A stretch of DNA of 52,598 nt from an uncultured Bacteroidota bacterium (GTDB taxonomy: Bacteria > Bacteroidota > Bacteroidia > Chitinophagales > Chitinophagaceae). Location of the stretch: contig CAILLK010000117.1 in the NCBI GenBank assembly GCA_903835005.1, positions 72,422-125,019 of the forward strand, read 5' to 3'. The first letter of the stretch is position 1, and the number at the start of each line of letters is the position of its first letter. A model generated the notes under the pieces. It was not told the origin of the DNA. It did not search any database and saw only the letters and a program-made list of their open reading frames with translations. Of the stretch, positions 26,717-34,322 are shown piece by piece. The position numbers and the translations under genes were made by a program.

Positions 26717-26773
26717 TATGCAATATTTCCTGGACTCAAATAATTAATTACCTTGTACGAAAACACCAATAAG

Positions 26774-26965
26774 ATGAAACAGTACAAAATAGTTACCAAT
26801 TCCCAGCCAACTATTGTTGAAATGGAAGTGATAAAACTGCTTAACATCGGATGGCTGACAGCCGGAGGTATCAACGCAACCTATAAACACGAACACGGCG
26901 CTCAGGGCGAACATCTTCAAGGTCACCTGGTTTATTCGCAGGCGTTAATAAAAGATTCAGAATAA
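26774..26965 (+). CDS. DUF1737-domain small protein
   Basis: 63 aa from ATG at 26774; a TTG seven codons earlier lies in a TACCTTGT promoter-like stretch and is less likely. MKQYKIVTNSQPTIVEMEVI, KLLNIGWLTAGGINATYKHE and QGHLVYSQALIKDSE match the DUF1737 pattern: a short N-terminal strand, a helix ending LLxxGW, a GGI strand and a closing YxQALxK strand. It is soluble. Function of the family is unknown. Ends 17 bp before the convergent lipoprotein gene. Confidence 0.75.
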   Translation: MKQYKIVTNSQPTIVEMEVIKLLNIGWLTAGGINATYKHEHGAQGEHLQGHLVYSQALIKDSE

Positions 26966-26982
26966 TTTTAAGTCCGGACTAA

Positions 26983-27504
26983 TTAATTATTTATCTGGAA
27001 GCTATCAGTCGATGAACTGCTGTAGGTGGTTGTGTGGTTGTAGTACAATGTAAGACTCAAATTGCCTTTGATAGGATAAGAGGATTGCGTTACATTTATT
27101 AAACTGCCCTGAGCAACAGAATAAACCTGATTCTTTCCATTGGTATAATCTGTTAAAGTAGAAGAATTATCGTTAACAGTAAAAGTTCCTGTGGCCGACG
27201 AACCATATGCGGTAAGATTCATTTCTATCTGTTTTTTAAATGCATCAATCACCTCTATTTTACATATCCAGAGGGAGTCTGTAGCATCATATACATCACT
27301 TGCATGCAGCTGGATTTTGGATACTCCGTTCAGCGCCAGATCTTTCATTACAAAGCCTTCTCCGTCGAACCAGGTTGTAACATAACTTCCGGTTGTAGAG
27401 GAATCGGCAGGCGAAACTACCGGCAACGGATCATTAGACCCATTACCGCAGGAGGAAAAAAATAGGACACCAATAAGAAGTAATAGCGGAAAAAAGTTTT
27501 TCAT
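26983..27504 (-). CDS. Lipoprotein of unknown function
   Basis: 173 aa from ATG at 27504, giving MKNFFPLLLLIGVLFFSSCG, an SSC lipobox. The longer frame (to 27615) adds an unrelated hydrophobic stretch that crosses a candidate sRNA terminator. The mature protein starts with a Ser/Pro linker (GNGSNDPLPVVSPADSSTTG) and continues as a beta sandwich (YVTTWFDGEGFVMKDLALNG, IQLHASDVYDATDSLWICKI, GNLSLTLYYNHTTTYSSSST). One conserved-looking Cys (WICKI). Family not recognised. Envelope location inferred. Confidence 0.62.
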   Translation of the reverse strand: MKNFFPLLLLIGVLFFSSCGNGSNDPLPVVSPADSSTTGSYVTTWFDGEGFVMKDLALNGVSKIQLHASDVYDATDSLWICKIEVIDAFKKQIEMNLTAYGSSATGTFTVNDNSSTLTDYTNGKNQVYSVAQGSLINVTQSSYPIKGNLSLTLYYNHTTTYSSSSTDSFQINN

Positions 27505-27599
27505 CAAGCCGTTTTTTGTAAATATAGTAAGCAATCGGCAAATTGCAAACGCAAAGGAGGATATAATCAACAAAAACAGGTTTTGGGTAGCTGAATCAT

Positions 27600-27660
27600 A
27601 ATAAAAGCTCCGCATTGTGCGGAGCTTTATTGCGACATGGGGTCAGTTTCTATAGTTTTA
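27600..27660 (-). ncRNA. Candidate small RNA or leader with terminal hairpin
   Basis: A minus-strand -7 element TATATTTG (27673-27666), with TTG about 21 nt upstream, would start a transcript near 27660. It would end at a perfect 10-bp stem AAAGCTCCGC (27604-27613) with its complement (27619-27628), 5-nt loop, followed by TTTTATTATG. That makes a product of about 60 nt. Alternatively the hairpin is an attenuator in the leader of the lipoprotein gene starting at 27504. Confidence 0.4.
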
Positions 27661-27790
27661 TTCTACAAATATAAACTGAAAATTAATCACCTCCCAAATA
27701 AATAATGTAGAATAAATTCATCTGGCTATTGATCCGTAATCTTTAATTTCCGTACCCCGGAGCTGTTTTTGGTAATCTGAAAACTTAACA

Positions 27791-27819
27791 TTGGAAGTCG
27801 GAAGCAAAAGGTAACTTTG
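27791..27819 (+). promoter_or_regulatory. Strong Bacteroidota promoter of the 84-aa gene
   Basis: TTG (27791-27793), 18 nt, then TAACTTTG (27812-27819): both parts of the TTG / TAnnTTTG consensus match perfectly. The ATG at 27841 is 22 nt further, so the TTG at 27817 that opens the longer frame is within the promoter and not a start. Confidence 0.6.
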
Positions 27820-27840
27820 TGGAAACAAAAAAATAACACA

Positions 27841-28095
27841 ATGGTAATATACATTGAAAAAATAAAGACTAAGGAGGGAATTAACTCTTTAAACCTCGAT
27901 AAAATAAAAAAAGAAATTCCCGCGGAGTATCAGATTATTGATCAGGAACCAACAATCAGTTTTACATCAAACCACGTTGTCGTGGCTTTTAAAGTGAAGC
28001 TGGTAGTAGCTAAAAAAGCAACTGTTGCAAAAAAAGCTAATGAAGTAATAAAGAAAGCTGTGGTGAAAAAGAAAACAGCCCCTGCAAAAGCCTGA
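27841..28095 (+). CDS. Small protein with Lys/Ala-rich, histone-tail-like C-terminus
   Basis: 84 aa from ATG at 27841. Residues 1-55 make a small alpha/beta fold (MVIYIEKIKTKEGINSLNLD, IPAEYQIIDQEPTISFTSNH, VVVAFKVKLV). Residues 56-84 are a low-complexity tail of Lys, Ala and Val, including AKKATVAKKANEVIKKAVVK and KKKTAPAKA. Such tails bind nucleic acids or polyanions in bacterial histone-H1-like and ribosome-associated proteins; here that is inference. It has the best promoter match in the window, suggesting good expression. Function unassigned. Confidence 0.7.
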   Translation: MVIYIEKIKTKEGINSLNLDKIKKEIPAEYQIIDQEPTISFTSNHVVVAFKVKLVVAKKATVAKKANEVIKKAVVKKKTAPAKA

Positions 28096-28141
28096 TAGGT
28101 ACTTTTTGTTACTTATAAAATAATTGCATTTTATTAATCTG

Positions 28142-28174
28142 GTTCAGTGGATATATAAAATATATCCACTGAAC
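28142..28174. terminator. Bidirectional terminator between convergent genes
   Basis: A perfect 15-bp stem (28142-28156 with 28160-28174) and 3-nt loop lies between the plus-strand gene ending at 28095 and the minus-strand gene ending at 28186. T runs on either side are modest (GCATTTTA on plus, AAT-rich on minus). Confidence 0.7.
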
Positions 28175-28185
28175 GCATTTTACGG

Positions 28186-28398
28186 CTATCTGAAATTCCT
28201 GTCCCAATTATGCATTGTTCTCCGTGCAGGTTTATTATATCCTTTTTCACCAGAATTAAACCACGGTAACTTCCTTCTCATTCTTGAAGATCTGTAATGG
28301 CCATTACGGTTATGGTAATAAACCTTGTCGTATTGACAACCCGCGAGCGAAATAAGTATTACCACCAATAAGCTGGCCAGTATAAAGGGTTTTCTCAT
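28186..28398 (-). CDS. Small basic lipoprotein
   Basis: 70 aa from ATG at 28398: MRKPFILASLLVVILISLAG then Cys, a lipoprotein signal (LAGC). The mature ~50 residues are strongly basic and aromatic (YDKVYYHNRNGHYRSSRMRR, KLPWFNSGEKGYNKPARR, TMHNWDRNFR). The upstream frame extension is a hydrophobic stretch without signal logic and is not used. No family recognised. A basic anchored peptide may bind nucleic acid, LPS or peptidoglycan, but this is speculation. Confidence 0.6.
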   Translation of the reverse strand: MRKPFILASLLVVILISLAGCQYDKVYYHNRNGHYRSSRMRRKLPWFNSGEKGYNKPARRTMHNWDRNFR

Positions 28399-28513
28399 GC
28401 CGTAAAAATAGAAGAAAATGCTGAACCAGCAAATACACCCTGTCAGTTTCAGAAGAAATGTAAGCAATTGAAAATATTCGGGCTGACCGGGTATTAAGTT
28501 TACCAGGCCGAAA

Positions 28514-28987
28514 TTACTTCAGCGATAAAATGATGTATTTATCGTGAGAAAGGTCAAGCGTTGCCGTTTTGCCTATACTCTTTATTGCCCCTTTATCTTC
28601 CAGTATAATATGCCCGGTAAGTGTGGCTTTTTTTGTTTCTATATCATAAGTCAACTGATCGCCTTTAAGAACAGGGTAGTATAGACAATTGATGGTAACG
28701 TTGCCGGCAGAGAGCAAATGTCTGTTCTCATTTGATAAAGCTTCATTGCATTTTATAGAAGTAAATCCTATTTTAAACTCTACATTGCCCCGGTATTTAA
28801 TATCATCTTTTACGTTTTTAAGAATATCGTCTTCGCTGTAATCGTCATTAATGCTTACCGGCCCGTTTACCTCGGCAGTGTCATAGTGAAGGCAGGTAAC
28901 CCTGCCATCGATAGGATTATAAGGAGCTCTTGTCTGAGCAAACCCCAGAACAGGAAGAACCAGTAAAATGATTAAAACAGTTTTCAT
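28514..28987 (-). CDS. Exported LptA/OstA-like protein A
   Basis: 157 aa from ATG at 28987 (MKTVLIILLVLPVLGFAQT signal peptide); an ATG at 29005 would add six residues. The C-terminal 70 residues show LptA-like repeating strands: GDQLTYDIETKKATLTGHII, LEDKGAIKSIGKTATLDLSH and DKYIILSL. These match the second copy at 30005-30481 (LTGNIRLKDKGTEKYLGE, AYLDFTDDIYKITGL). In LptA such strands stack into a beta-jellyroll that carries LPS. Two Cys residues (RVTCLHYD, SIKCNEA) are present. Role in LPS transport is inferred and unproven. Confidence 0.55.
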   Translation of the reverse strand: MKTVLIILLVLPVLGFAQTRAPYNPIDGRVTCLHYDTAEVNGPVSINDDYSEDDILKNVKDDIKYRGNVEFKIGFTSIKCNEALSNENRHLLSAGNVTINCLYYPVLKGDQLTYDIETKKATLTGHIILEDKGAIKSIGKTATLDLSHDKYIILSLK

Positions 28988-29018
28988 AAAATACCCTGAT
29001 AGCATAACGCTGTTTTGT

Positions 29019-29026
29019 CAAATTTA
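29019..29026 (-). promoter_or_regulatory. -7 element of LptA-like gene A
   Basis: TAAATTTG on the minus strand, a perfect TAnnTTTG, 31 bp upstream of the ATG at 28987. Confidence 0.5.
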
Positions 29027-29081
29027 TTATGCAACCCATCCGAAAATGCTCAAAAACGTCGGATTTTATTAATTTCGGCAA

Positions 29082-29252
29082 ATGAAATATTTGCCCACAA
29101 TACTCATTTTACTTGCTTTCGGGATAATTTGCTTCGGAGCATTTCTTTTTTCCCGGCACAACCCATTTGGATTGCCCCTGATGATTGGAGGTATGATTAC
29201 TGAATTGCTGTTTATTGTAATGAATAGGATGCTGAACGGGAAAAAGGAGTAA
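29082..29252 (+). CDS. Short two-helix membrane protein, 56 aa
   Basis: ATG at 29082 to TAA at 29250-29252. MKYLPTILILLAFGIICFGA, FLFSRHNPFGLPLMIGGMIT, ELLFIVMNRMLNGKKE. Two hydrophobic helices are joined by SRHNPFG and followed by a basic tail. TAATTTCG at 29070-29077 resembles a -7 element, so the message would be almost leaderless. Diverges from the LptA-like gene and ends 43 bp before the methyltransferase, with which it may be co-transcribed. Unknown function. Confidence 0.6.
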   Translation: MKYLPTILILLAFGIICFGAFLFSRHNPFGLPLMIGGMITELLFIVMNRMLNGKKE

Positions 29253-29295
29253 ATGAAGGCTCTTTGAAACTAATATAAATTTTAATTAACATAGC

Positions 29296-29955
29296 ATGAA
29301 TGACAAATATTTTATAAAAGCTGAAAACTATATCAGTGAGCTGTTTCATTTAACCGATCCTGTTTTAGCAGCTACCCTGCAATCGGTGCAGGATGCGGGT
29401 ATACATGATATAGGTGTATCTCCCTCGCAGGGAAAATTGCTGCAACTGCTGGCCAGGCTGTGCGGCGCAAAAAAAATACTGGAAATGGGCACTTTTTTCG
29501 GGTACAGCGGTATATGGCTGGCCAGGGCATTGCCTGCCGACGGCCAATTGATAACACTGGAATATGACCCGCAGAATGCTGCATTTGCTGAAAAGAATTT
29601 CGCAAATGCAGGCCTGCAAAATAAAATTCAGATCCGGACCGGCAATGCCCTTGAGCTATTGCCCCAACTGGAAGCGGAAGGCGTAGGCCCGTTTGATATG
29701 ATTTTTATTGATGCGGACAAACCACCCTATGCCGAATATTTCCGGCTGGCCCTTCATCTTTCCCGGCCGGGAACACTGATTATTGCAGACAATGTTGTTC
29801 GCCATGTGTTTGATCCTGCCACACCGGAGGATAAGAAAAACGGTGTACTCCGTTTCAATCAGTTAATTGCAGCCAGTGATGCAGTCTCTGCGGTTATTTT
29901 GCAAACTGTTGGAATCAAAGAACCCGATGGAATGGCAATTGCCATAGTGAATTGA
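29296..29955 (+). CDS. Class I SAM-dependent O-methyltransferase (CCoAOMT/COMT-like)
   Basis: 219 aa, Methyltransf_3 family. Motif I is ILEMGTFFGYSGIWLARAL near residue 62 (E-x-G-x-x-x-G SAM loop). LITLEYDP supplies the ribose-binding Glu. FDMIFIDADKPPYAEYF near residue 135 has the metal-binding Asp-x-Asp, and GTLIIADNVVRHG-type IADNVV and FNQLIAAS supply the other metal ligands (Asp, Asn). The N-terminal helix and KLLQLLARLCGAKK are family-typical. Usually acts on catechol-like hydroxyls with Mg2+. Its partner substrate is unknown. Sits between two LptA-like genes. Confidence 0.92.
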   Translation: MNDKYFIKAENYISELFHLTDPVLAATLQSVQDAGIHDIGVSPSQGKLLQLLARLCGAKKILEMGTFFGYSGIWLARALPADGQLITLEYDPQNAAFAEKNFANAGLQNKIQIRTGNALELLPQLEAEGVGPFDMIFIDADKPPYAEYFRLALHLSRPGTLIIADNVVRHVFDPATPEDKKNGVLRFNQLIAASDAVSAVILQTVGIKEPDGMAIAIVN

Positions 29956-30004
29956 TGTTTGATAAGGCGATTGCTTAGGATGCCATCTGGCAGTGGCTTA
30001 TTGT

Positions 30005-30481
30005 TTATTTTAGGCCGGTTATTTTATAAATATCATCTGTAAAATCGAGATAGGCTACTTCGCCCAGATATTTTTCAGTACCCTTATCTTTCAGCCTGAT
30101 ATTGCCGGTAAGTTTTACACGGTAAGTCTTATCATCAAAAATCAATTTATCGGCCTTGAAATCCGGAAATTCAGGGCTGGATAAGGTGATTTTTCCTGCA
30201 GTTATAAAGCCTCTGTCCCAGTTGGTAATGCCTGTTGTGTTGCAGCAATTCCGGTCTTTGGCCATACAGGTATCTCTTCCGAATTGCCAGTCCCCCGGAC
30301 CATATATCGTGGTTTTGTTTTTCGACTTATTGTTGTCAACCCACCTGTTGTCGCCATAAGAAACCATATCCTTTTCATAATGGATCTTAAATGATTTCAT
30401 TTTTACATCAGGATTCCTGCTCGAATTCTGTGCAAATGCTGCTAATGGCAGCAGTGTAGTTACGATGATTGTCTTCCACAT
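30005..30481 (-). CDS. Exported LptA/OstA-like protein B
   Basis: 158 aa. MWKTIIVTTLLPLAAFAQNS is a signal peptide. The mature protein opens with KMKSFKIHYEKDMVSYGD, has a Cys cluster (DTCMAKDRNCCNT, residues ~93-105) and ends with the LptA-like repeat pattern FKADKLIFDDKTYRVKLTGN, IRLKDKGTEKYLGEVAYLDF. The last 40 residues align with copy A at 28514-28987. Three closely spaced Cys suggest a disulfide or metal site not seen in LptA. Function inferred at best: periplasmic, lipid- or polysaccharide-related. Confidence 0.55.
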   Translation of the reverse strand: MWKTIIVTTLLPLAAFAQNSSRNPDVKMKSFKIHYEKDMVSYGDNRWVDNNKSKNKTTIYGPGDWQFGRDTCMAKDRNCCNTTGITNWDRGFITAGKITLSSPEFPDFKADKLIFDDKTYRVKLTGNIRLKDKGTEKYLGEVAYLDFTDDIYKITGLK

Positions 30482-30653
30482 AAACAGTTATAAAATTTGG
30501 TTACCAATTCAACGATGACAACAGATAATTATTATGGCGTATAAGATAATTTTAACAGTTGGCACCTTTATTTTAGGTAATAGACGGGAAGAAAAAAAGG
30601 GTATAAAAAAACCAAATAAAACTCATTATATTTACAGCGGAAAATACTGAATT

Positions 30654-30914
30654 ATGAGAAAACCTCTGCTATTATTTGCTGCATTGACTATTGCCTTTAC
30701 CTCTTGCCAGAAAAGTTCTTCAAGCAATGGCCCCTGGACGTGCACCTGTAATTATGCTTTCCAGAGAGGCTTTTACTGGGTTAATGATACTGCTGTATCT
30801 GTACAGTATGCTTCCGGCACTTCATTTACTGATGCTCAGTATTATTGCACAAACCAGCAAAATCAGGATGTTGCTGATACAGCAAAGCATAATGCTTCCT
30901 GTTATATTCATTAA
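30654..30914 (+). CDS. Small lipoprotein, Cys-rich
   Basis: 86 aa. MRKPLLLFAALTIAFTSCQK is a lipoprotein signal (FTSC). The mature part has five further Cys-containing stretches (WTCTCNYAF, YYCTNQQ, ASCYIH), suggesting two disulfide bonds, and a WVNDTAVSVQYASGTSFTDA strand region. No family recognised. A second, overlapping frame (30691-30957) is a shadow. TATATTTA at 30626-30633 may be a weak -7 element. Confidence 0.6.
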   Translation: MRKPLLLFAALTIAFTSCQKSSSSNGPWTCTCNYAFQRGFYWVNDTAVSVQYASGTSFTDAQYYCTNQQNQDVADTAKHNASCYIH

Positions 30915-31006
30915 ACTATGGGGCAATAAATTTATCCTGGTAAGTAACGTTGATTAATTTTATTTTGCTGATTTGTTTTTTTTAATTCTACTATTCACCA
31001 AAACAC

Positions 31007-31693
31007 TCACTTCCCATGGCTCTTTATCTCCCCATCTGCCATTTCAATAATCCGGTCTGAGCGTCGGGCAAAATCCTCATCATGGGTAACAGTAATTATG
31101 GTTTGCCCAAAGTCCTTTGCCAGTTTCTGAAACAGATCGAATACAATACCTGTGTTTTTTGAGTCCAGATTTCCGGTGGGTTCATCGCCCATTATTATTG
31201 CAGGTTCATTGATCAGGGCGCGGGCAATAGCTACCCGCTGCTGCTGGCCGCCACTGAGTTTATCCGCCCGCTTCAGGGCCTGGTCTTCTACTCCGAACAT
31301 CTTCAGCTTTTCGTATGCTCTCGCTTCCACTTCTTTATAACTATACTTACCCAGCCTCAGGCCAGGGATCATCACATTTTTAAGACAGGTAAAATCGGGC
31401 AGCAGGTAGTGAAACTGAAACACAAACCCTATAGATTCATTTCTGATACGCGCCAGGGCATTCAGCGATTTGCCTGTAGCCTGCACACCATTTATATCCA
31501 GAGTGCCTTCGTAATCGGTATCCATAGTACTGAGCACATAAAGCAGTGTTGACTTGCCACAACCCGATTTACCCACAATAGATACAAACTCGCCTTTGCG
31601 TACATCAAGTGTAATATTTTTGAGAACCGGTATAGTTACCGGGTCATGGAAATACTTGTTTATGCCGGTGGCTTTTAGTGCTATAGATTCCAT
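31007..31693 (-). CDS. ABC transporter ATP-binding protein, LolD/MacB type
   Basis: 228 aa. It powers the efflux system encoded upstream. Walker A is GKSGCGKST (~42-50), Q-loop [23 protein letters not shown] signature [15 protein letters not shown] (~147-161), Walker [15 protein letters not shown], and H-loop TVTHDEDFA. The [19 protein letters not shown] pattern is typical of the MacB/LolD subgroup. Its ATG overlaps the stop of the permease gene by one base (TAATG), so translation is coupled. Last gene of a five-gene operon. Confidence 0.94.
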   Translation of the reverse strand: MESIALKATGINKYFHDPVTIPVLKNITLDVRKGEFVSIVGKSGCGKSTLLYVLSTMDTDYEGTLDINGVQATGKSLNALARIRNESIGFVFQFHYLLPDFTCLKNVMIPGLRLGKYSYKEVEARAYEKLKMFGVEDQALKRADKLSGGQQQRVAIARALINEPAIIMGDEPTGNLDSKNTGIVFDLFQKLAKDFGQTIITVTHDEDFARRSDRIIEMADGEIKSHGK

Positions 31694-32937
31694 TATCCTC
31701 TTATTATAGTTACAGGGTCTACTTTCGATGCTTTGCGTGCCGGGAAGAAACCGGCTGCCACTGTAGTGAGTATGCCAAAGATAATAGCCTCGACATAATG
31801 GGGTGTATAAAACGACATTGGCAGGTATTTGAGCGAGCCGGCGCCAATATAAATCCTCGATACCATAAGCGTAATGAGGAAGCCAACTATTACCCCTATT
31901 ATTCCCCCCAGCACCCCTATATAAATAGCCTGCTGCAGAAAAATACTGGTTACAGCCGGCCCGGAGAACCCCTGCGCTTTGAGAATGGCTATTTCCTTTA
32001 TTTTTTCATAAATGGTCATATTCAGAATGTTGTAGATACCGAACCCCGCTACCAGCAGCAATACGCCGATCACAGAGTTAAGGATCACCGCCCTGATTTT
32101 GAATGCGGCCTTCAGTTGCTCGTTGGCCTGTACCCAGTCTTCAGCTTTATAACCGGTTATTGTTTCCAGGTCGCGGGCCACAGCAGGGGCGTTGTTGTAA
32201 TCATCAATATTGATTTTTATATCGGTAACATAACTTCGGTCCTTACCCAGCAGGTTCTGTGCCTGAACAATATTGGCATACGATTTGGTTTCGTCTATCT
32301 GTTTTATTGTTGTGGCAAATATGCCAATTACTCTCATTATGGTTGGGCTGCCCGTTCCCGATGTAACCGTTATATTATCGCCTACATGCAGGCTCAGTTT
32401 ATCGGCCACTCCCTTACCTATGAGCAGACCGTTATTCACCCGGTTCAGGTCGTGCAGGTCGCCCGCTATCATATTGCTCTGCACATCAAACATTTTGTCT
32501 TCCTGGTCTATGTTCACGCCTGCTACATTGCCATCTATCTGCACACTGCCGCTGGTATATATTACATTGGCGGTAACCTGTGGCGTTACATTGGCCACCC
32601 TCGGATACTTAATGATCTCCTTAATGATTCCGTATGGATTATTGATACCCAGGGTCTGTATGAGCTGCTTGGGGTTTGTGAGTATTTTTACCGAACTGTC
32701 TTTGAGATAGCTGTTGAGCATATGTGTATCGGCTACCTTATTCTCACTGTAGAGCCGGATATGCGGCGTACTGTTGAACGACATTTTCTCGAAATAGTCA
32801 TTGGTACCCTTCATCAGCGACTGCATGAATATGAACATGGAAATGCCAAACATCACGCCTGCCGCGGCAATGGCAGTCTGCTTCTTCCTGGCCGAAAGGT
32901 AGGTGAGCGCTATTTCGGTATTTACGTTGATTTTCAT
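31693..32937 (-). CDS. ABC transporter permease, MacB/FtsX (MacB_PCD) family
   Basis: 414 aa from ATG at 32937; a TTG three codons earlier opens the longest frame. One N-terminal helix (KKQTAIAAAGVMFGISMFIF) is followed by a periplasmic MacB_PCD domain of ~220 residues (NPYGIIKEIIKYPRVANVTP, GLLIGKGVADKLSLHVGDNI) and three C-terminal helices (AVILNSVIGVLLLVAGFGIY with the following NILNMTIYEKIKEIAILKAQ; QAIYIGVLGGIIGVIVGFLI; AIIFGILTTVAAGFFPARKA). The ending ARKASKVDPVTIIRG is the hallmark of FtsX/LolCE/MacB permeases. It uses mechanotransmission in this family. Partner of the ATPase. Confidence 0.92.
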   Translation of the reverse strand: MKINVNTEIALTYLSARKKQTAIAAAGVMFGISMFIFMQSLMKGTNDYFEKMSFNSTPHIRLYSENKVADTHMLNSYLKDSSVKILTNPKQLIQTLGINNPYGIIKEIIKYPRVANVTPQVTANVIYTSGSVQIDGNVAGVNIDQEDKMFDVQSNMIAGDLHDLNRVNNGLLIGKGVADKLSLHVGDNITVTSGTGSPTIMRVIGIFATTIKQIDETKSYANIVQAQNLLGKDRSYVTDIKINIDDYNNAPAVARDLETITGYKAEDWVQANEQLKAAFKIRAVILNSVIGVLLLVAGFGIYNILNMTIYEKIKEIAILKAQGFSGPAVTSIFLQQAIYIGVLGGIIGVIVGFLITLMVSRIYIGAGSLKYLPMSFYTPHYVEAIIFGILTTVAAGFFPARKASKVDPVTIIRG

Positions 32938-33040
32938 TTTTTTCAAATCTTAAGTCTAAAGTATTTAGTCCGAAGTTGTTTTCTGCTACCCGCGTAATTC
33001 TTAATTATAAGTCCGTTTTCTGCTGCCATTTCATCTATAA

Positions 33041-33138
33041 ACTTTAGACTAAATACTTTAGACTAACGACTTTAGACTAAATACTTTAGACTAAATTCTT
33101 TAGACTAAATTCTTTAGACTAAATACTTTAGACTAAAT
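33041..33138. repeat. Seven tandem 14-bp units (ACTTTAGACTAAAT) inside the efflux operon
   Basis: Units run 33041-33138 without gaps. The second differs (AACG end) and the fifth and sixth begin with T. They end two bases before the stop codon of the membrane-fusion-protein gene. Inverted copies (AGTCTAAAGTATTTAGTC, 32954-32971) lie before the permease start, so the spacer can fold on itself. Confidence 0.9.
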
Positions 33139-33140
33139 AC

Positions 33141-34241
33141 TCATTTCAACTTCACAATCTTGTCATTCACCGTCAGCCCGCTGGTTACTTCAATCCATTC
33201 TTCCGATGTTATGCCTGTTGTAATAATGGCAGTATCAATTCCTTTATCCTTTTTTACCAATACTTTGTTGCCTGCCCCCACATATACATGGGGAATAAGC
33301 AAAGCGCCCTCCTTTTTATTGGTGATTATATTGGCCTGCAACTGGGTTCCCGAAATAAGGCCGGGCATCTCCACCAGGAACCGGGCCTCAACTTTATAAG
33401 ATTGCGATGTTTCATTAAAATGAGGATAAATTTTGCTGATGCGGGCCTCGTAGGTTTTGTTCTTTTCGGTATTTAGCTCCACCAGCACTTGCTGGCCCAT
33501 TTTCACCTTGCTGATACTGCTTTCGTCTATATCCAGGTTTACCACTATAGAATCCGGATTGCCCAACTGCGCCACCTGGTCGCCTTTGCGCACCAGGTCG
33601 CCTTGCTTTTTAAATATCTGGTACACCTTGCTCGGGCCTATCGCCAGCAGGTTATAGTATTGATTGCCTTCCTGGGCATTTTCAAGCTGGCTCTGGCTCA
33701 CGGTATAATCCTGGGATACCTTGTTGGCAGTGGCTTTATAATTTTCTACCGTAGCCTGGTAGTTGCTTAAAGACGACTGGTAATTGAGCGTGGCATTGTC
33801 CAGGTCTTGTTTCGATACAGAATTAGTGGTGAATAAATGCTCATACCGTAGCTTGTTTACAGAATCTGTCTGCATCTTGATCCTTGCAGCATCTATCTGG
33901 GCTTTGATCTGACCAAGGGTGGGGGAGTTACCTGCTGCATTTATACGGGCATAATCTGCATTGGTTCTGGCTATGGCTACCTGGGTGTGTTGCTGCCGGT
34001 TATCGAGCTGAAACAAAAGCTCACCATCTTTTACAATATCATTCTCGGTTACCAGGCTTTTCTGAATAAAGCCATCAAACAGCGCGGTTACGGTATAGGC
34101 ATCCTTTGGCTCTATTACCCCCGATGCAAACACCGCCTCCGTTACCGGCGATATTTTAGGGGTAAATTCATCATACTTCGGCTTGCATCCCGAAAACAGG
34201 AAAATTAAAATCGGTATTACTAAATAAAATTTTCGGATCAT
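33141..34241 (-). CDS. Membrane fusion (HlyD/MacA-like) periplasmic adaptor lipoprotein
   Basis: 366 aa. MIRKFYLVIPILIFLFSGC is a lipoprotein signal. Order: first half of the lipoyl domain (AVFASGVIEPKDAYTVTALF), helical hairpin with coiled-coil segments (residues ~75-190: ARTNADYARINAAGNSPTLG, LRYEHLFTTNSVSKQDLDNA, YQSSLSNYQATVENYKATAN), second lipoyl half and beta-barrel (KKQGDLVRKGDQVAQLGNPD, VVNLDIDESSISKVKMGQQV), and a membrane-proximal end. This is the MacA adaptor linking the ABC permease to TolC. Short of the usual 370-400 aa, but complete. Confidence 0.9.
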   Translation of the reverse strand: MIRKFYLVIPILIFLFSGCKPKYDEFTPKISPVTEAVFASGVIEPKDAYTVTALFDGFIQKSLVTENDIVKDGELLFQLDNRQQHTQVAIARTNADYARINAAGNSPTLGQIKAQIDAARIKMQTDSVNKLRYEHLFTTNSVSKQDLDNATLNYQSSLSNYQATVENYKATANKVSQDYTVSQSQLENAQEGNQYYNLLAIGPSKVYQIFKKQGDLVRKGDQVAQLGNPDSIVVNLDIDESSISKVKMGQQVLVELNTEKNKTYEARISKIYPHFNETSQSYKVEARFLVEMPGLISGTQLQANIITNKKEGALLIPHVYVGAGNKVLVKKDKGIDTAIITTGITSEEWIEVTSGLTVNDKIVKLK

Positions 34242-34322
34242 CTGATTGATGTTTTTTCTATTATCATAAGTTAGAAGAGCTACTGTTTTTGACTATTGAT
34301 TCGGGGTTTGGAATTTGGATTT

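Noticed and set aside
29015..29203. 62-codon plus-strand frame beginning MSNLLCNPS
   Set aside because: The overlapping ATG frame 29082-29252 encodes a sensible two-helix membrane protein.
31798..32997. 399-codon open frame on the plus strand
   Set aside because: It is antisense to the permease gene over its whole length; its protein is rich in His, Tyr and Arg with no motif, typical of a shadow frame.
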